Made by a program: the position numbers and the translations under genes. Shown in pieces: positions 21,655-30,647 of a stretch of 36,142 bases of DNA. The notes under the pieces are model-generated. The model was not told the origin of the DNA, did not search any database, and saw only the letters and a list, made by a program, of their open reading frames with translations. The stretch spans positions 1 to 36,142 of the forward strand of contig CASEAJ010000092.1 in assembly GCA_949285425.1 (NCBI GenBank), written 5' to 3'. Source of the stretch: an uncultured Porphyromonadaceae bacterium (lineage in GTDB: Bacteria > Bacteroidota > Bacteroidia > Bacteroidales > Paludibacteraceae). Positions within the stretch are counted from its first letter, which is position 1; each line of letters opens with the position of its first letter.

Positions 21655-24600
21655 ATGGAAAAGAAATTTGCCGAATATCAGAATCTGAATTTGTCGGAAG
21701 TCAACAAGGCTTTCCTCGAACGCTGGAACGAGCGGAGTATCTTTCAAAAAAGCATAGCAACCCGCGAGGGACATCCAACTTTCGTGTTTTATGAAGGACC
21801 TCCTTCGGCCAACGGATTGCCCGGCATTCACCACGTGCTGGCACGCACGCTGAAGGATGTGTTCTGCCGCTACAAGACCATGAAAGGTTTTCTGGTGAAA
21901 CGCAAGGCCGGTTGGGACACGCACGGACTGCCTGTGGAACTGAGTGTGGAAAAGGCTTTGGGCATAACGAAGGAAGATATAGGCAAAAAGATTTCCGTAA
22001 ACGATTATAACGCCGCTTGCCGCAAGGACGTGATGAAATATACCCGTGAATGGGAGGAACTGACCAACCGCATGGGATATTGGGTGGATATGGAGCGGCC
22101 CTACATTACGTATGACAACCGCTACATCGAGTCGTTGTGGTGGCTGTTGAAACAGCTTTACAACAAAGGACTGCTTTATAAGGGCTATACCATACAGCCT
22201 TATTCGCCGGCAGCCGGTACGGGTTTGAGTACGCACGAACTGAACCAGCCGGGATGTTACCGCGATGTGAAGGATACGACCTGTGTGGCCCAGTTCCGGG
22301 TGCAGCCCGACAGTTACGCTGCCGCAGAAAAGGCCTTCGGTATGGAAGCCGGAAGCGTGAAGAATCTTTACATACTGGCCTGGACCACCACCCCGTGGAC
22401 CTTGCCATCGAATACGGCCCTGTGTGTGGGACCGTCTATCCGATATGTGCTGGTGGAAAGTTTCAACCCCTATACCGGTGAAAAGGCCATGTATGTGGTT
22501 GCAAAAGAACTGCAGTCGGCTCATTTCAATCCGAAAAATGCCGAACTGCTCATGGAAGACTACAAGCCGGGCGACAAGAACATACCTTTCCGCGTGTTGG
22601 GCGCAGAATGTGCAGGTACGGCCCTGGAAGGCATTCGCTACGAACAGCTCATGCCATGGGTGAACCCGGGTGAAGGAGCGTTCCGTGTCATTCTGGGCGA
22701 CTATGTGACAACCGAGGATGGTACCGGTATCGTACACATTGCACCGACATTCGGTGCCGATGACGACCGGGTGGGCAAGCAAAGCGGAGTGCCGCCCATG
22801 CTGTTGCTCGACAAGAACGGCAACCGGCGTCCTATGGTGGACATGACCGGCAAATTCTACCGGATAGAAGATTTGGATGAGGAATATGTGAAGAACTTCG
22901 TCAATGTGGAACTGTATGGACCCTGGGCCGGACGTTTTGTGAAGAACGCCTATGACCCGGCCTTGCCCGCCGATGCGGAAACGCTGGATGTGGACTTGTG
23001 TGTCATGCTGAAACAGCAGGGTCTGGTGTTCAAAATTGAAAAACATACGCACAATTATCCGCACTGCTGGCGCACGGACAAGCCGGTGCTGTATTATCCG
23101 CTCGACAGCTGGTTCATCCGTACGACCGCCTGCCGGGAGGAAATGATGAAGTTGAATGAAACCATCAACTGGAAGCCTCAGTCTACGGGTACGGGCCGTT
23201 TCGGCAAATGGCTGGAAAACCTGCAGGACTGGAATCTTTCGCGCAGCCGTTACTGGGGTACGCCGTTGCCCATCTGGCGCACGGAAGACGGAACCGAAGA
23301 ATTGTGCATCGGCTCCATGGAAGAACTGATGGCTGAAATAGAAAAGTCGATGAAGGCGGGGCTGATGACCGAAAATCCCTACCGCTCGTTCAAGGTGGGT
23401 GACTATTCGGATGCGAACTATGCGCCGGAAAACATAGACTTGCACCGTCCGTTTGTGGATAATATCATATTGGTGTCACCGAGCGGAAAACCGATGAAGC
23501 GCGAGACCGACCTGATTGATGTGTGGTTCGACTCGGGAGCCATGCCTTTCGCACAACTGCACTATCCGTTTGAAAACAAGGAACTGATTGATTCGGGCTC
23601 GTTCTATCCGGCCGACTTCATTTCGGAAGGCGTGGACCAGACACGCGGCTGGTTCTTCACCCTGCATGCCATCAGCACGATGGTGAAGGGTTCGGTGGCC
23701 TTCAAGAACGTCATCTCCAACGGATTGGTGCTCGACAAGAACGGAAACAAAATGTCCAAACGACTGGGCAATGCCGTCGACCCGTTCTCGACCATAGAAA
23801 AATACGGCTCCGACCCCTTGCGCTGGTACATGATGACCAACTCATCGCCATGGGATAACCTGAAATTCGATGTGGAAGGCGTTGAGGAAGTGCGCCGCAA
23901 ATTCTTCGGAACGCTGTACAACACCTACTCGTTCTTTGCGCTGTATGCCAATGTGGACAAGTTCAGCTATGCCGAAGCGGAAATACCGATGGAAAAACGG
24001 CCGGAAATAGACCGTTGGATCATATCGTTGCTTAACACGCTGGTGAAGGAAGTGACCGAGTATTACGAAGACTTTGAACCGACCCGTGCCGGTCGGGCCA
24101 TTTCCGACTTCGTGTGCGAAAACCTGAGCAACTGGTACGTGCGTCTGAACCGCAAACGTTATTGGGGCGGTGAATATGACGAAGACAAAATATCGGCCTA
24201 TCAGACACTTTATACTTGTCTGGAAACGGTGGCACGTCTTATGGCTCCTATCGCCCCGTTCTTTGCCGACCGCCTGTTCCTCGACCTGAATGCAGCGACT
24301 GGTAAGGACACCCACGAATCGGTACACCTGGCCGATTTCCCCATTTGCAACGAGGCTTTGATTGATGAAGAGCTGGAAGCCTGCATGCAGCTGGCACAGC
24401 AGACCTCGTCCATGATTCTGGCTTTGCGTCGCAAGGCCGACAAGAAAGTGCGTCAGCCCTTGATGAAAGCGGTTGTTCCGGCACAGGACGAAACGGTGTA
24501 TGCTCGTTTGCAGTATGTAGCCGGACTGATCAAGGCCGAAGTGAACATCAAGGAACTGGATATCATTTCGCCCGATGCCGACATGGAAAATCTGGTGAAG

Positions 24601-25116
24601 AAGATAAAGCCCAACTTCAAGGTGCTGGGTAAAAAGTACGGCAAGCAGATGAAGGAAATAGCCCGTGAACTGACCGCTTTCACGAAAGAACAGATCGGTG
24701 AGATAGAACGCAAAGGGGAATATGTGCTCTCGCTTGTTTCGGGTGATGTGGTGCTTACGGCCGATGATGTGGAAATATTCACGGAAGACATGCCGGGATG
24801 GCTGGTGGCCAACGAAGGCAAACTGACCGTGGCACTCGACATTACCGTGACCGATGAACTTTACCGCGAAGGGGTGGCCCGCGACCTGATTAACCGTATT
24901 CAGAACATACGCAAGGCCAACGGATATGAAATAGTGGACAAGATTGTGGTTGAAATAGAAATGCGCAGCGAAATCAACGAAGCTGTGAAGGAATATTCGG
25001 ACTATATCGCCTCGCAGACGTTGGCGGATGCCATAAGGCTGGTAGAACATCTGGACAATGCACAGGAACTCGAAATCGATGACTATGTGGTTCGGATGGA
25101 TGTGAAAAAGGCATGA
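21655..25116 (+). CDS. ileS: Isoleucyl-tRNA synthetase (long, IleRS2-like)
   Basis: This class I synthetase charges tRNA-Ile and edits valine. At 1153 residues it is the long type. The first signature motif, normally HIGH, reads GIHH (residues 57-60, in GLPGIHHVLART), so the first histidine and the glycine are exchanged. The second signature is intact (KMSKR, 699-703). The editing domain shows AWTTTPWTLPSNTAL and DGTGIVHIAPTFGADD; WFDSGAMPFAQ and SRYWGTPLPIW are typical of the catalytic core. The C-terminal region carries the anticodon-binding domain and a long Ile-specific extension. Long IleRS enzymes are generally tolerant of mupirocin. A terminator overlaps the stop codon. Confidence 0.97.
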   Translation: MEKKFAEYQNLNLSEVNKAFLERWNERSIFQKSIATREGHPTFVFYEGPPSANGLPGIHHVLARTLKDVFCRYKTMKGFLVKRKAGWDTHGLPVELSVEKALGITKEDIGKKISVNDYNAACRKDVMKYTREWEELTNRMGYWVDMERPYITYDNRYIESLWWLLKQLYNKGLLYKGYTIQPYSPAAGTGLSTHELNQPGCYRDVKDTTCVAQFRVQPDSYAAAEKAFGMEAGSVKNLYILAWTTTPWTLPSNTALCVGPSIRYVLVESFNPYTGEKAMYVVAKELQSAHFNPKNAELLMEDYKPGDKNIPFRVLGAECAGTALEGIRYEQLMPWVNPGEGAFRVILGDYVTTEDGTGIVHIAPTFGADDDRVGKQSGVPPMLLLDKNGNRRPMVDMTGKFYRIEDLDEEYVKNFVNVELYGPWAGRFVKNAYDPALPADAETLDVDLCVMLKQQGLVFKIEKHTHNYPHCWRTDKPVLYYPLDSWFIRTTACREEMMKLNETINWKPQSTGTGRFGKWLENLQDWNLSRSRYWGTPLPIWRTEDGTEELCIGSMEELMAEIEKSMKAGLMTENPYRSFKVGDYSDANYAPENIDLHRPFVDNIILVSPSGKPMKRETDLIDVWFDSGAMPFAQLHYPFENKELIDSGSFYPADFISEGVDQTRGWFFTLHAISTMVKGSVAFKNVISNGLVLDKNGNKMSKRLGNAVDPFSTIEKYGSDPLRWYMMTNSSPWDNLKFDVEGVEEVRRKFFGTLYNTYSFFALYANVDKFSYAEAEIPMEKRPEIDRWIISLLNTLVKEVTEYYEDFEPTRAGRAISDFVCENLSNWYVRLNRKRYWGGEYDEDKISAYQTLYTCLETVARLMAPIAPFFADRLFLDLNAATGKDTHESVHLADFPICNEALIDEELEACMQLAQQTSSMILALRRKADKKVRQPLMKAVVPAQDETVYARLQYVAGLIKAEVNIKELDIISPDADMENLVKKIKPNFKVLGKKYGKQMKEIARELTAFTKEQIGEIERKGEYVLSLVSGDVVLTADDVEIFTEDMPGWLVANEGKLTVALDITVTDELYREGVARDLINRIQNIRKANGYEIVDKIVVEIEMRSEINEAVKEYSDYIASQTLADAIRLVEHLDNAQELEIDDYVVRMDVKKA

Positions 25117-25139
25117 ACCCTTCGTGGGGTCATGCTTTT
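25111..25139 (+). terminator. ileS terminator overlapping its stop codon
   Basis: GCATGAACCC-TTCG-TGGGGTCATGC followed by TTTT. The stem includes the ileS TGA (25114-25116), and the loop is a TTCG tetraloop. Confidence 0.75.
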
Positions 25140-25159
25140 GAAATAAGTGTGATTTTTGT

Positions 25160-25190
25160 TTGTGTGTTAGGGGCAAATTGCCTATTTTCG
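25160..25190 (+). promoter_or_regulatory. Probable promoter of the DksA/TraR-like gene
   Basis: TTG (25160-25162), 20 nt, TATTTTCG (25183-25190), a one-base variant of TAnnTTTG. Confidence 0.55.
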
Positions 25191-25247
25191 CAGGGTAAGA
25201 AAAACACAGTCATCATATCATCAATTAATACAAAAATGGAGGTAGTT

Positions 25248-25631
25248 ATGTCGGAAGAAAAGACAAGATACACCGATGCTGAACTGGAAGAATTCCGTCA
25301 GATTATAAACGAGAAGCTGGATAAGGCGCAGAGGGATTATGAACAGTTGCGCAAGAGTTTGAATAACTTGGACGGGAATGATGTTGCCGATACATCGCCT
25401 ACATTCAAAGTATTGGAGGAAGGAGCCGCCACCTTGTCGAAGGAAGAGGCCGGACGGTTGGCACAGCGTCAGATGAAGTTCATACAACACTTGCAGGCTG
25501 CACTGGTGCGCATAGAAAACAAGACTTACGGCATTTGTCGTGAAACCGGCAAACTTATTCCGAAAGAACGTCTTCGGGCTGTTCCGCACGCTACGCTGAG
25601 CATTGAGGCCAAGGAAAGCGAAAAGAAATAA
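25248..25631 (+). CDS. DksA/TraR family protein
   Basis: DksA-type proteins enter the RNA polymerase secondary channel and modulate initiation, often with (p)ppGpp. The 127 residues comprise a coiled-coil half (DAELEEFRQIINEKLDKAQRDYEQLRKSL) and a C-terminal region with YGICRETGKLIPKERLRAVP, the remnant of the zinc finger: only one of the four zinc cysteines is kept, as in many Bacteroidetes members. The start at 25248 is preceded by GGAGGT at 5 nt; an in-frame ATG at 25236 is the alternative. The gene is monocistronic, flanked by the ileS terminator and its own terminator. Confidence 0.88.
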   Translation: MSEEKTRYTDAELEEFRQIINEKLDKAQRDYEQLRKSLNNLDGNDVADTSPTFKVLEEGAATLSKEEAGRLAQRQMKFIQHLQAALVRIENKTYGICRETGKLIPKERLRAVPHATLSIEAKESEKK

Positions 25632-25650
25632 CAATTGTCATTGCATAAAA

Positions 25651-25700
25651 ACAAACCACTAAGACACGTATGAATTCTGTTGCCTTGGTGGTTTGTCGTT
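25651..25700 (+). terminator. Terminator after the DksA/TraR-like gene
   Basis: ACAAACCACTAAG (25651-25663) pairs with CTTGGTGGTTTGT (25684-25696), 13 bp with one G-U pair, with a 20-nt loop; the following T-run is short. Confidence 0.65.
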
Positions 25701-25831
25701 TCGTGCCATACGGTTGCCGGAGCCTGTGAGTCGTTTGCCGTTATAGACAAGCGGAATGAGCCGGCGGAATGAATCTGCGCGTCTTTTCCTGCCGTTGGGT
25801 TTCGGTTTTATGTGCATAAAAATTATTATAA

Positions 25832-26027
25832 GGTGGGTTCTATAAATTGCCTTATTTGTGATTTTTGCTTTTTAGGCGGGCATCTTTTGTTTTTCCATCA
25901 AAAGAGCTTAGCGGGCTAAGCGATTGAAGATGAAAAACAAAAGATGCCGCATAAAAACAAAAAGCGGATAAGAGCCGACCCAGAAAGTATAATTTTATAA
26001 AAAGGCGGGTAATTTATAGAACCCACC
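25832..26027. mobile_element. 196-bp MITE with 17-bp perfect terminal inverted repeats
   Basis: The left end GGTGGGTTCTATAAATT (25832-25848) is the exact inverse of the right end (26011-26027). The element is flanked by ATAA on both sides (25828-25831 and 26028-26031), a plausible 4-bp target duplication. Inside, GGCATCTTTTGTTTTTC and GAAAAACAAAAGATGCC form a long stem enclosing GCTTAGCGGGCTAAGC. It encodes nothing. It lies between the DksA/TraR-like gene and lspA. A 4-bp duplication with GC-rich tips is compatible with an IS1380-type parent, which is a guess. Confidence 0.85.
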
Positions 26028-26114
26028 ATAAGTAACTCTTGAAAATCAATTAAAAAGATGAGTTACTGAAAACAGGAAAATAGTGTCGTTTAATTTTTAC
26101 GGGTTACTTATATA

Positions 26115-26723
26115 ATGTCAACACGAGTAAAAGCCATTCTTCTTATTCTGGTCGTTCTGCTGATTGACCAGATTTCCAAAATTTACATTAAGTTGAACTT
26201 TACCATCGGCGAGCATGTCGATGTGTTCAACTGGTTTCAGATTTATTTTATAGAAAATAACGGAATGGCTTTCGGCATGGAGTTTGGCGGCAAACTGTTC
26301 CTTACCGTTTTCCGCATTATTGCGGTGTGCTTTTTGGGTTATTATCTGCATTTGCTGATAAAGAGGAAGGTGCGTACGGGCTATGTGCTTGTCATTTCGC
26401 TGTTGTTGGCAGGAGCGGCAGGAAACATATTCGATTCCGTTTTTTACGGGGTGCTGTTCGGAGAAAGTACCTATTACGATGTGGCGGCTTTCCTGCCTGA
26501 AGGTGGAGGATACGCTCCGTTCTTTCATGGCAAGGTGGTAGACATGCTCTACTTCCCCATTATACGCAATGCGGCTGGAGAAACCCTGTTTTTCAGTCCT
26601 GTATTCAATATCGCCGATTCGGCGATAACGGTGGCTGTTTTTCTCATACTGCTGTTTTTCCGCAAAGAATTTAACGATACGTTGGATGGTAAAAAGAAAG
26701 AACATGTTGAAGTGGCAGAATAA
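26115..26723 (+). CDS. lspA: Lipoprotein signal peptidase (signal peptidase II)
   Basis: This inner-membrane aspartyl protease cleaves the signal peptide of diacylglyceryl-modified prolipoproteins. The 202 residues are longer than the ~165 of proteobacterial LspA. Motifs: LLIDQISKIYIK (D18), FIENNGMAFG (residues 45-54), GAAGNIFD (100-107), VVDMLYFP (D143, catalytic) and FNIADSAI (D168, catalytic). The extra length lies mainly in the periplasmic segment around residues 110-138, plus a charged C-terminus. It overlaps the following lipoprotein gene by 20 bp. No consensus promoter was found between the MITE and the ATG; an inverted pair AGTAACTC/GAGTTACT lies at 26031-26067. Confidence 0.96.
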   Translation: MSTRVKAILLILVVLLIDQISKIYIKLNFTIGEHVDVFNWFQIYFIENNGMAFGMEFGGKLFLTVFRIIAVCFLGYYLHLLIKRKVRTGYVLVISLLLAGAAGNIFDSVFYGVLFGESTYYDVAAFLPEGGGYAPFFHGKVVDMLYFPIIRNAAGETLFFSPVFNIADSAITVAVFLILLFFRKEFNDTLDGKKKEHVEVAE

Positions 26724-27600
26724 ACTGTTGGCATTTGCAGGACTTCTGTTTCTGTTTCTTTCCTGTTCGAACCGTCCGAAAGAGGTGCTTGACATGAGGG
26801 AAATGACGGATGTGTTGGTCGATATGCATACGTTGGATGGCATTTTTTCGTCGGAACGCTACCGTACCCTCAAACCCGAAGAGCGCGACAAGTATTATGA
26901 GGCGGTTTTAGGAAACCATTTGGTTACGCGGGAGCAGTTCGATTCGTCTCTTGTGTGGTATTGTCGGGATCCGGAACGGTTCGAGAAAATATATGTTCGT
27001 GTAATTACCCGCCTCAGCGATGAAGAAGCTGCCGTGAAAGCCGGCAAATACCACAAACTCATGCCGAAAGTGCTGGAAAGCGTAAACCTGTGGAAGGACT
27101 CGATTCGCTTTGTGGCACAGCATGATTCTTTGTCGCGCAGGCAGTTGACATTCAGCATTGCCGACACAACCCTTATGATGGACGACTTGTACGAACTTCA
27201 TTTCCTTTTACAGGTTGGTCGGGGCGATTCGTGTGCCGGGATGCATGCACATTTCAACCTTCACTATGCCGGAGGACGGGTGGATAGCGCCTATGTACCG
27301 TTGCATGCGGATGACACCTTGCGTCGTTACACTTTGCGTCTCCGTGCTCGGGACGGTGAAAAGATTGATTCGCTCTACGGCTGTTTCTTCCGCTCGGATT
27401 CGTGTCTTGAGGTGTGGCATACGCACGTCGACAGCATTCGCCTGTTGCGCAGGTTCGATGTGGATGTTCAGGAAGAATTGCGCTTGAAAACCCGCCGGCA
27501 TGAAGCGTTGCGCACGTTCCGTTACCGTCTGTTCCCGTTGCCTGGCGAGACGACTGATTTTGTATTCCGGAAAAACAGGGTGAGGATGGTGCGTGTATGA
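26704..27600 (+). CDS. DUF4296 domain-containing lipoprotein
   Basis: The 298-residue predicted lipoprotein has a signal with lipobox LFLSC (modified C21), then the DUF4296 region (residues ~25-125: VLDMREMTDVLVDMHTLDGI, then YYEAVLGNHLVTREQFDSSL and YCRDPERFEKIYVRV). The C-terminal ~170 residues look beta-rich and unfamiliar. Its start overlaps lspA, so the enzyme that matures lipoproteins and this lipoprotein are translationally linked. Its stop overlaps the next start (ATGA). The function is unknown. Confidence 0.85.
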   Translation: MLKWQNKLLAFAGLLFLFLSCSNRPKEVLDMREMTDVLVDMHTLDGIFSSERYRTLKPEERDKYYEAVLGNHLVTREQFDSSLVWYCRDPERFEKIYVRVITRLSDEEAAVKAGKYHKLMPKVLESVNLWKDSIRFVAQHDSLSRRQLTFSIADTTLMMDDLYELHFLLQVGRGDSCAGMHAHFNLHYAGGRVDSAYVPLHADDTLRRYTLRLRARDGEKIDSLYGCFFRSDSCLEVWHTHVDSIRLLRRFDVDVQEELRLKTRRHEALRTFRYRLFPLPGETTDFVFRKNRVRMVRV

Positions 27601-28136
27601 AACGGCGGTTTTGCAGTCAGTACCTGTATGCTCCGCCCGAAGGACTGTTGCGTCATTGGGTGGTGGAACACGACAGTGACTCCGGCCGGATAACCGATTT
27701 GTTCCCGTTGGGAAACGGCTGTGCCGAGTCGGCCCGTACCTTGTTTGTCGATGGGGTGATTTCTGCGGCTGTCTGTTCGCCCAGGCAAAGGCTCTCGTCC
27801 GAGCAGTTGAACTCCCTGCACCGGAAATACAGCTATATAGACCTTTCTGCAGGGATTTGTCCGGAGTGTCCTTCTGCTGACACACACAAGCCCTGGCTGT
27901 TCGACTTCGGTACGGATGAACCTGCTGTGCTGAATGACCTGCTTGCCGTTTCCGCTCCTTTTCTTTCCCGTTTCCCGTTGCTCACAGTGTTGGCCGGCAG
28001 TGTGTATTATCCGGCGCTGGAGTGTACGCGTTCGGGTACGCTGGCAGTGGGAGCTTCCGTCGCATTGATGTGCTGGAGCGGAGTTGACCTGCTGCAGAAA
28101 CGGGTGACAGCGCGTACACGGATGAAGGTGTTGTAG
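27597..28136 (+). CDS. Hypothetical protein, possible degenerate amidohydrolase N-terminus
   Basis: Not firmly recognised. The 179-residue protein begins FCSQYLYAPPEGLLRHWVVE and GRITDLFPLG, then ESARTLFVDGVISAAVCSP. This resembles the small beta-sandwich that precedes the barrel in amidohydrolases and chlorohydrolases, where ...F.DGxIxPGFVNAHxH would follow. Here the metal-binding HxH never appears, and the rest (PALECTRSGTLAVGASVALM) looks more like a cut-down end of such a barrel (…G.LAVGADA…). It may be a family that lost its catalytic core. It is translationally coupled to the DUF4296 gene by a 4-bp overlap and lies 17 bp upstream of the threonine aldolase gene. Confidence 0.7.
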   Translation: MKRRFCSQYLYAPPEGLLRHWVVEHDSDSGRITDLFPLGNGCAESARTLFVDGVISAAVCSPRQRLSSEQLNSLHRKYSYIDLSAGICPECPSADTHKPWLFDFGTDEPAVLNDLLAVSAPFLSRFPLLTVLAGSVYYPALECTRSGTLAVGASVALMCWSGVDLLQKRVTARTRMKVL

Positions 28137-28153
28137 CTTGATAAAAAATAATT

Positions 28154-29179
28154 ATGATACATTTTGATACGGATTATATGGAGGGGGCTCATCCCGAAGT
28201 GATGCGCCGCCTGTTGGAGACGAACATGGAGCAGACGGCCGGATACGGCAACGATGTGTACACAGGTCAGGCCAAGGAACTGGTGTGCCAGGCATGTGGC
28301 AAACCCGATGCGGCCGTGTATTTTCTGGTGGGCGGCACACAGACCAATGCCACGGTCATTGATGGCTTGTTGGCCCGTCATGAGGGTGTGCTGGCTACGG
28401 AAACGGCGCATATCAACGTGCACGAGGCCGGAGCCATAGAGGCTTCGGGACATAAAGTGCTGGTGTTGCCTTCGCACGATGGCAAACTCGATGCGGCCGA
28501 TGTTGAACGGTATATCGACGATTTCTATCGCGATGAGACGTATGCCCACATGGTAGCTCCGGGCATGGTCTATGTGTCGCATCCTACCGAACTGGGTACG
28601 CTGTACACCTTGTCCGAACTGGAGGCGTTGAGCCGTGTGTGCCGCAAGGCGCATATTCCCCTTTACATGGACGGAGCCAGGTTGGGCTATGGATTGGCCG
28701 CTGAACAGGCGGATGTGACCTTGAAAGACATCGCCCGCCTGTGCGATGTGTTTTACATTGGCGGTACCAAAGTGGGGGCCCTTTTCGGCGAAGCCGTGGT
28801 GGTGCCCGACCCGCAACAGCTTCCTCATTTCTTCTCGCTGGTCAAACAGCACGGCGCGTTGCTGGCCAAGGGACGTTTGCTGGGCATACAGTTTGCCACG
28901 CTGTTTACCGATGGTCTGTACGAGCGTATTGGAGGACATGCCGTGCGTTTGGCATTGAAACTGAAAGCGGCTTTCGTGGCCAAAGAATACAGGCTTTACA
29001 TGGATTCGCCCACCAACCAGCAGTTCGTTTACCTGCCCAACGAAACCATCGACCGGCTTTCTGCGTATGCCACATTCGAACTGTGGGGACCGCGTGGTGA
29101 AACCGAAAGTGTGGTGCGTTTTGTCACCGACTGGGCCACGCGCGAAGAAGATGTGGATGCTTTTATCCGTATGCTTTGA
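28154..29179 (+). CDS. ltaE: Low-specificity threonine aldolase
   Basis: This PLP enzyme cleaves threonine/allo-threonine to glycine and acetaldehyde. The 341 residues show DYMEGAHPEVMRRL, YFLVGGTQTNATVID (PLP phosphate region), HINVHEAGAIEASGHKV, HPTELGTLYTLSEL, YMDGARLGYGL (the PLP-binding Asp) and FYIGGTKVGALFGEAVV with the Schiff-base lysine K206. It is the last gene of the lspA operon. It converges with the tdh operon, which also degrades threonine, leaving 27 bp between the stop codons. Confidence 0.93.
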   Translation: MIHFDTDYMEGAHPEVMRRLLETNMEQTAGYGNDVYTGQAKELVCQACGKPDAAVYFLVGGTQTNATVIDGLLARHEGVLATETAHINVHEAGAIEASGHKVLVLPSHDGKLDAADVERYIDDFYRDETYAHMVAPGMVYVSHPTELGTLYTLSELEALSRVCRKAHIPLYMDGARLGYGLAAEQADVTLKDIARLCDVFYIGGTKVGALFGEAVVVPDPQQLPHFFSLVKQHGALLAKGRLLGIQFATLFTDGLYERIGGHAVRLALKLKAAFVAKEYRLYMDSPTNQQFVYLPNETIDRLSAYATFELWGPRGETESVVRFVTDWATREEDVDAFIRML

Positions 29180-29206
29180 AAAGGTGGAGTGGTAGCCATT
29201 GGGTAG

Positions 29207-29647
29207 TTACAGGAACAACCCGTTTACCCACATCCACACTACGTAGCGGAAGAATTTACCGAGCAGGATGGAGAAGGTCACAATCCAGACATTGCATCGG
29301 AAGAAACCGGCGGCCACGGCAATGACATCGCCCACTCCGGGCAGGAAGGAGAAGAATGCAAGCCAGTTGCCGTGACGTTGCACTTTGTCGGCCATGCGGT
29401 CGATTTTTCCCTTTTTCACACCGGTAAATTTTTCAATCCACTTCATTTTGCCGAGCCGTCCCAGTCCGTAGCAGGTCATGCCTCCGAGCCAGTTGCCAGC
29501 CGTGGCCACGAATACGCAGGTCCACAGGTCGAACCCTCCGAACGCCAGTGCGCTGAACACGACTTCCGAGCTGAACGGAACTACCGTCGCTGCCAGAAAA
29601 GAAGCAATGAAAAGTCCTAAAAGTCCAAGTTCGGTGAGTCCGGGCAT
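29207..29647 (-). CDS. YqaA family (DedA/VTT-like) membrane protein
   Basis: The 146-residue inner-membrane protein has the VTT/DedA pattern: LFIASFLAATVVPFSSEVVF, ATAGNWLGGMTCYGLGR, then a cytoplasmic basic stretch (KFTGVKKGKIDRMADKVQRH), FLPGVGDVIAVAAGFF and a final hydrophobic helix. This is the short YqaA type. DedA relatives are lipid transporters or scramblases, and some affect undecaprenyl phosphate recycling; the role of YqaA proteins is not established. The ATG at 29647 overlaps the stop of the upstream gene by one base (TAATG), indicating coupled translation; the open frame upstream begins with TTG and is disregarded. Confidence 0.88.
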   Translation of the reverse strand: MPGLTELGLLGLFIASFLAATVVPFSSEVVFSALAFGGFDLWTCVFVATAGNWLGGMTCYGLGRLGKMKWIEKFTGVKKGKIDRMADKVQRHGNWLAFFSFLPGVGDVIAVAAGFFRCNVWIVTFSILLGKFFRYVVWMWVNGLFL

Positions 29648-30633
29648 TACCAAATGAAGTTAAAGATGAGAAAAAGGAGGTTGACTGTCAGAAACACAAG
29701 ATACGTGCCCAGATAGAAATTGTTTTTCTTCAGGGAATATACATTGGCAATGAATATGGAGAAGCAGAGGGCAATGAAAGGAAACAGCTTGCCGTCGAAC
29801 TCGTCCTGCGACAGGAATACCAGCAGGAAAAACGTCAGCATGACCAGCATGAAATTGATGTTGCGCCGTGTGCTTGTGGCTTTTTGCAGAAAGTCGCTGT
29901 ACGTGCCGGCCAGCATGATGAAAAACAGTATGAACAACACTCCTATGTAGATGCGGGTGGGAATCATCAGACTGTCCATGCTGAATCCAGGTGAGAAATA
30001 TATGTGGAACAGTCTGCTCCAGTCATATTCGGGTTGTGTGAGATAAATGCCGGCGCAGTAGATGGTCCATGGAGCAAGTGCACCCAGCACGGAGGCTGTG
30101 AAGGTACGTGCGGAGAGGCTTTGCAGGAACATGAACCCCAACCAGCACACGGGCATGATACATATCAGGTCATTGATGAGCAGACTGGCGCAGGCAATGA
30201 GCAAACTGCCCAAAAACGCTTTTTCTGCGGCTGCGGGATTTTGTCGCATGTTCAGAAACTGAAACAGACTGCCGATGAAAAGGGTCAGGGCTGCATGCGC
30301 TGTGTACTCCGCATGCACGGGTTCCCACACCGTAATGAGCACTACGAAGGTGATGACCGGCAATGCCGTGCGCGAGGCTATGAAAGAAAAACGTCCGATG
30401 AGCACCCTCAGCAGCAGGGCATTGAACAGAGTGAGCACAAGACTTGCTATGTTTTTCCATATCAGGGTACTGTTTGTCTGTGACGACAAAGCCCGGAACA
30501 GTTCGGACGATGTGATGCCGTACGTGTGGAATGTCCCGATATAGGTGGCTGACCACAAGACAACGGCCAGCAACAGATATAGAATGAGCTGGCCGTATGT
30601 TGGGGTCTCGATACTTTTCAGTTTCAGTTGCAT
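29647..30633 (-). CDS. Polytopic membrane protein, DUF6427-like
   Basis: The 328 residues are mostly hydrophobic, with about nine to ten transmembrane segments (for example LILYLLLAVVLWSATYIGTF, ITFVVLITVWEP, FILFFIMLAGTYSDF) and a C-terminal pair of helices after FLSQDEFDGKLFPFIALCFS. The pattern matches the Bacteroidetes DUF6427 group of unknown function, an assignment made from memory. It is second in the tdh operon, 14 bp after tdh, and its stop overlaps the start of the YqaA-like gene. Confidence 0.75.
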   Translation of the reverse strand: MQLKLKSIETPTYGQLILYLLLAVVLWSATYIGTFHTYGITSSELFRALSSQTNSTLIWKNIASLVLTLFNALLLRVLIGRFSFIASRTALPVITFVVLITVWEPVHAEYTAHAALTLFIGSLFQFLNMRQNPAAAEKAFLGSLLIACASLLINDLICIMPVCWLGFMFLQSLSARTFTASVLGALAPWTIYCAGIYLTQPEYDWSRLFHIYFSPGFSMDSLMIPTRIYIGVLFILFFIMLAGTYSDFLQKATSTRRNINFMLVMLTFFLLVFLSQDEFDGKLFPFIALCFSIFIANVYSLKKNNFYLGTYLVFLTVNLLFLIFNFIW

Positions 30634-30647
30634 GCTGTTTTACTTGC

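Noticed and set aside
21646..23445. 599-codon open frame antisense to ileS
   Set aside because: It overlaps the IleRS catalytic core on the opposite strand; long antisense frames are expected from the codon use of this gene.
25113..25247. N-terminal extension of the DksA/TraR-like protein
   Set aside because: It overlaps the ileS terminator and the probable promoter; GGAGGT places the start at 25248.
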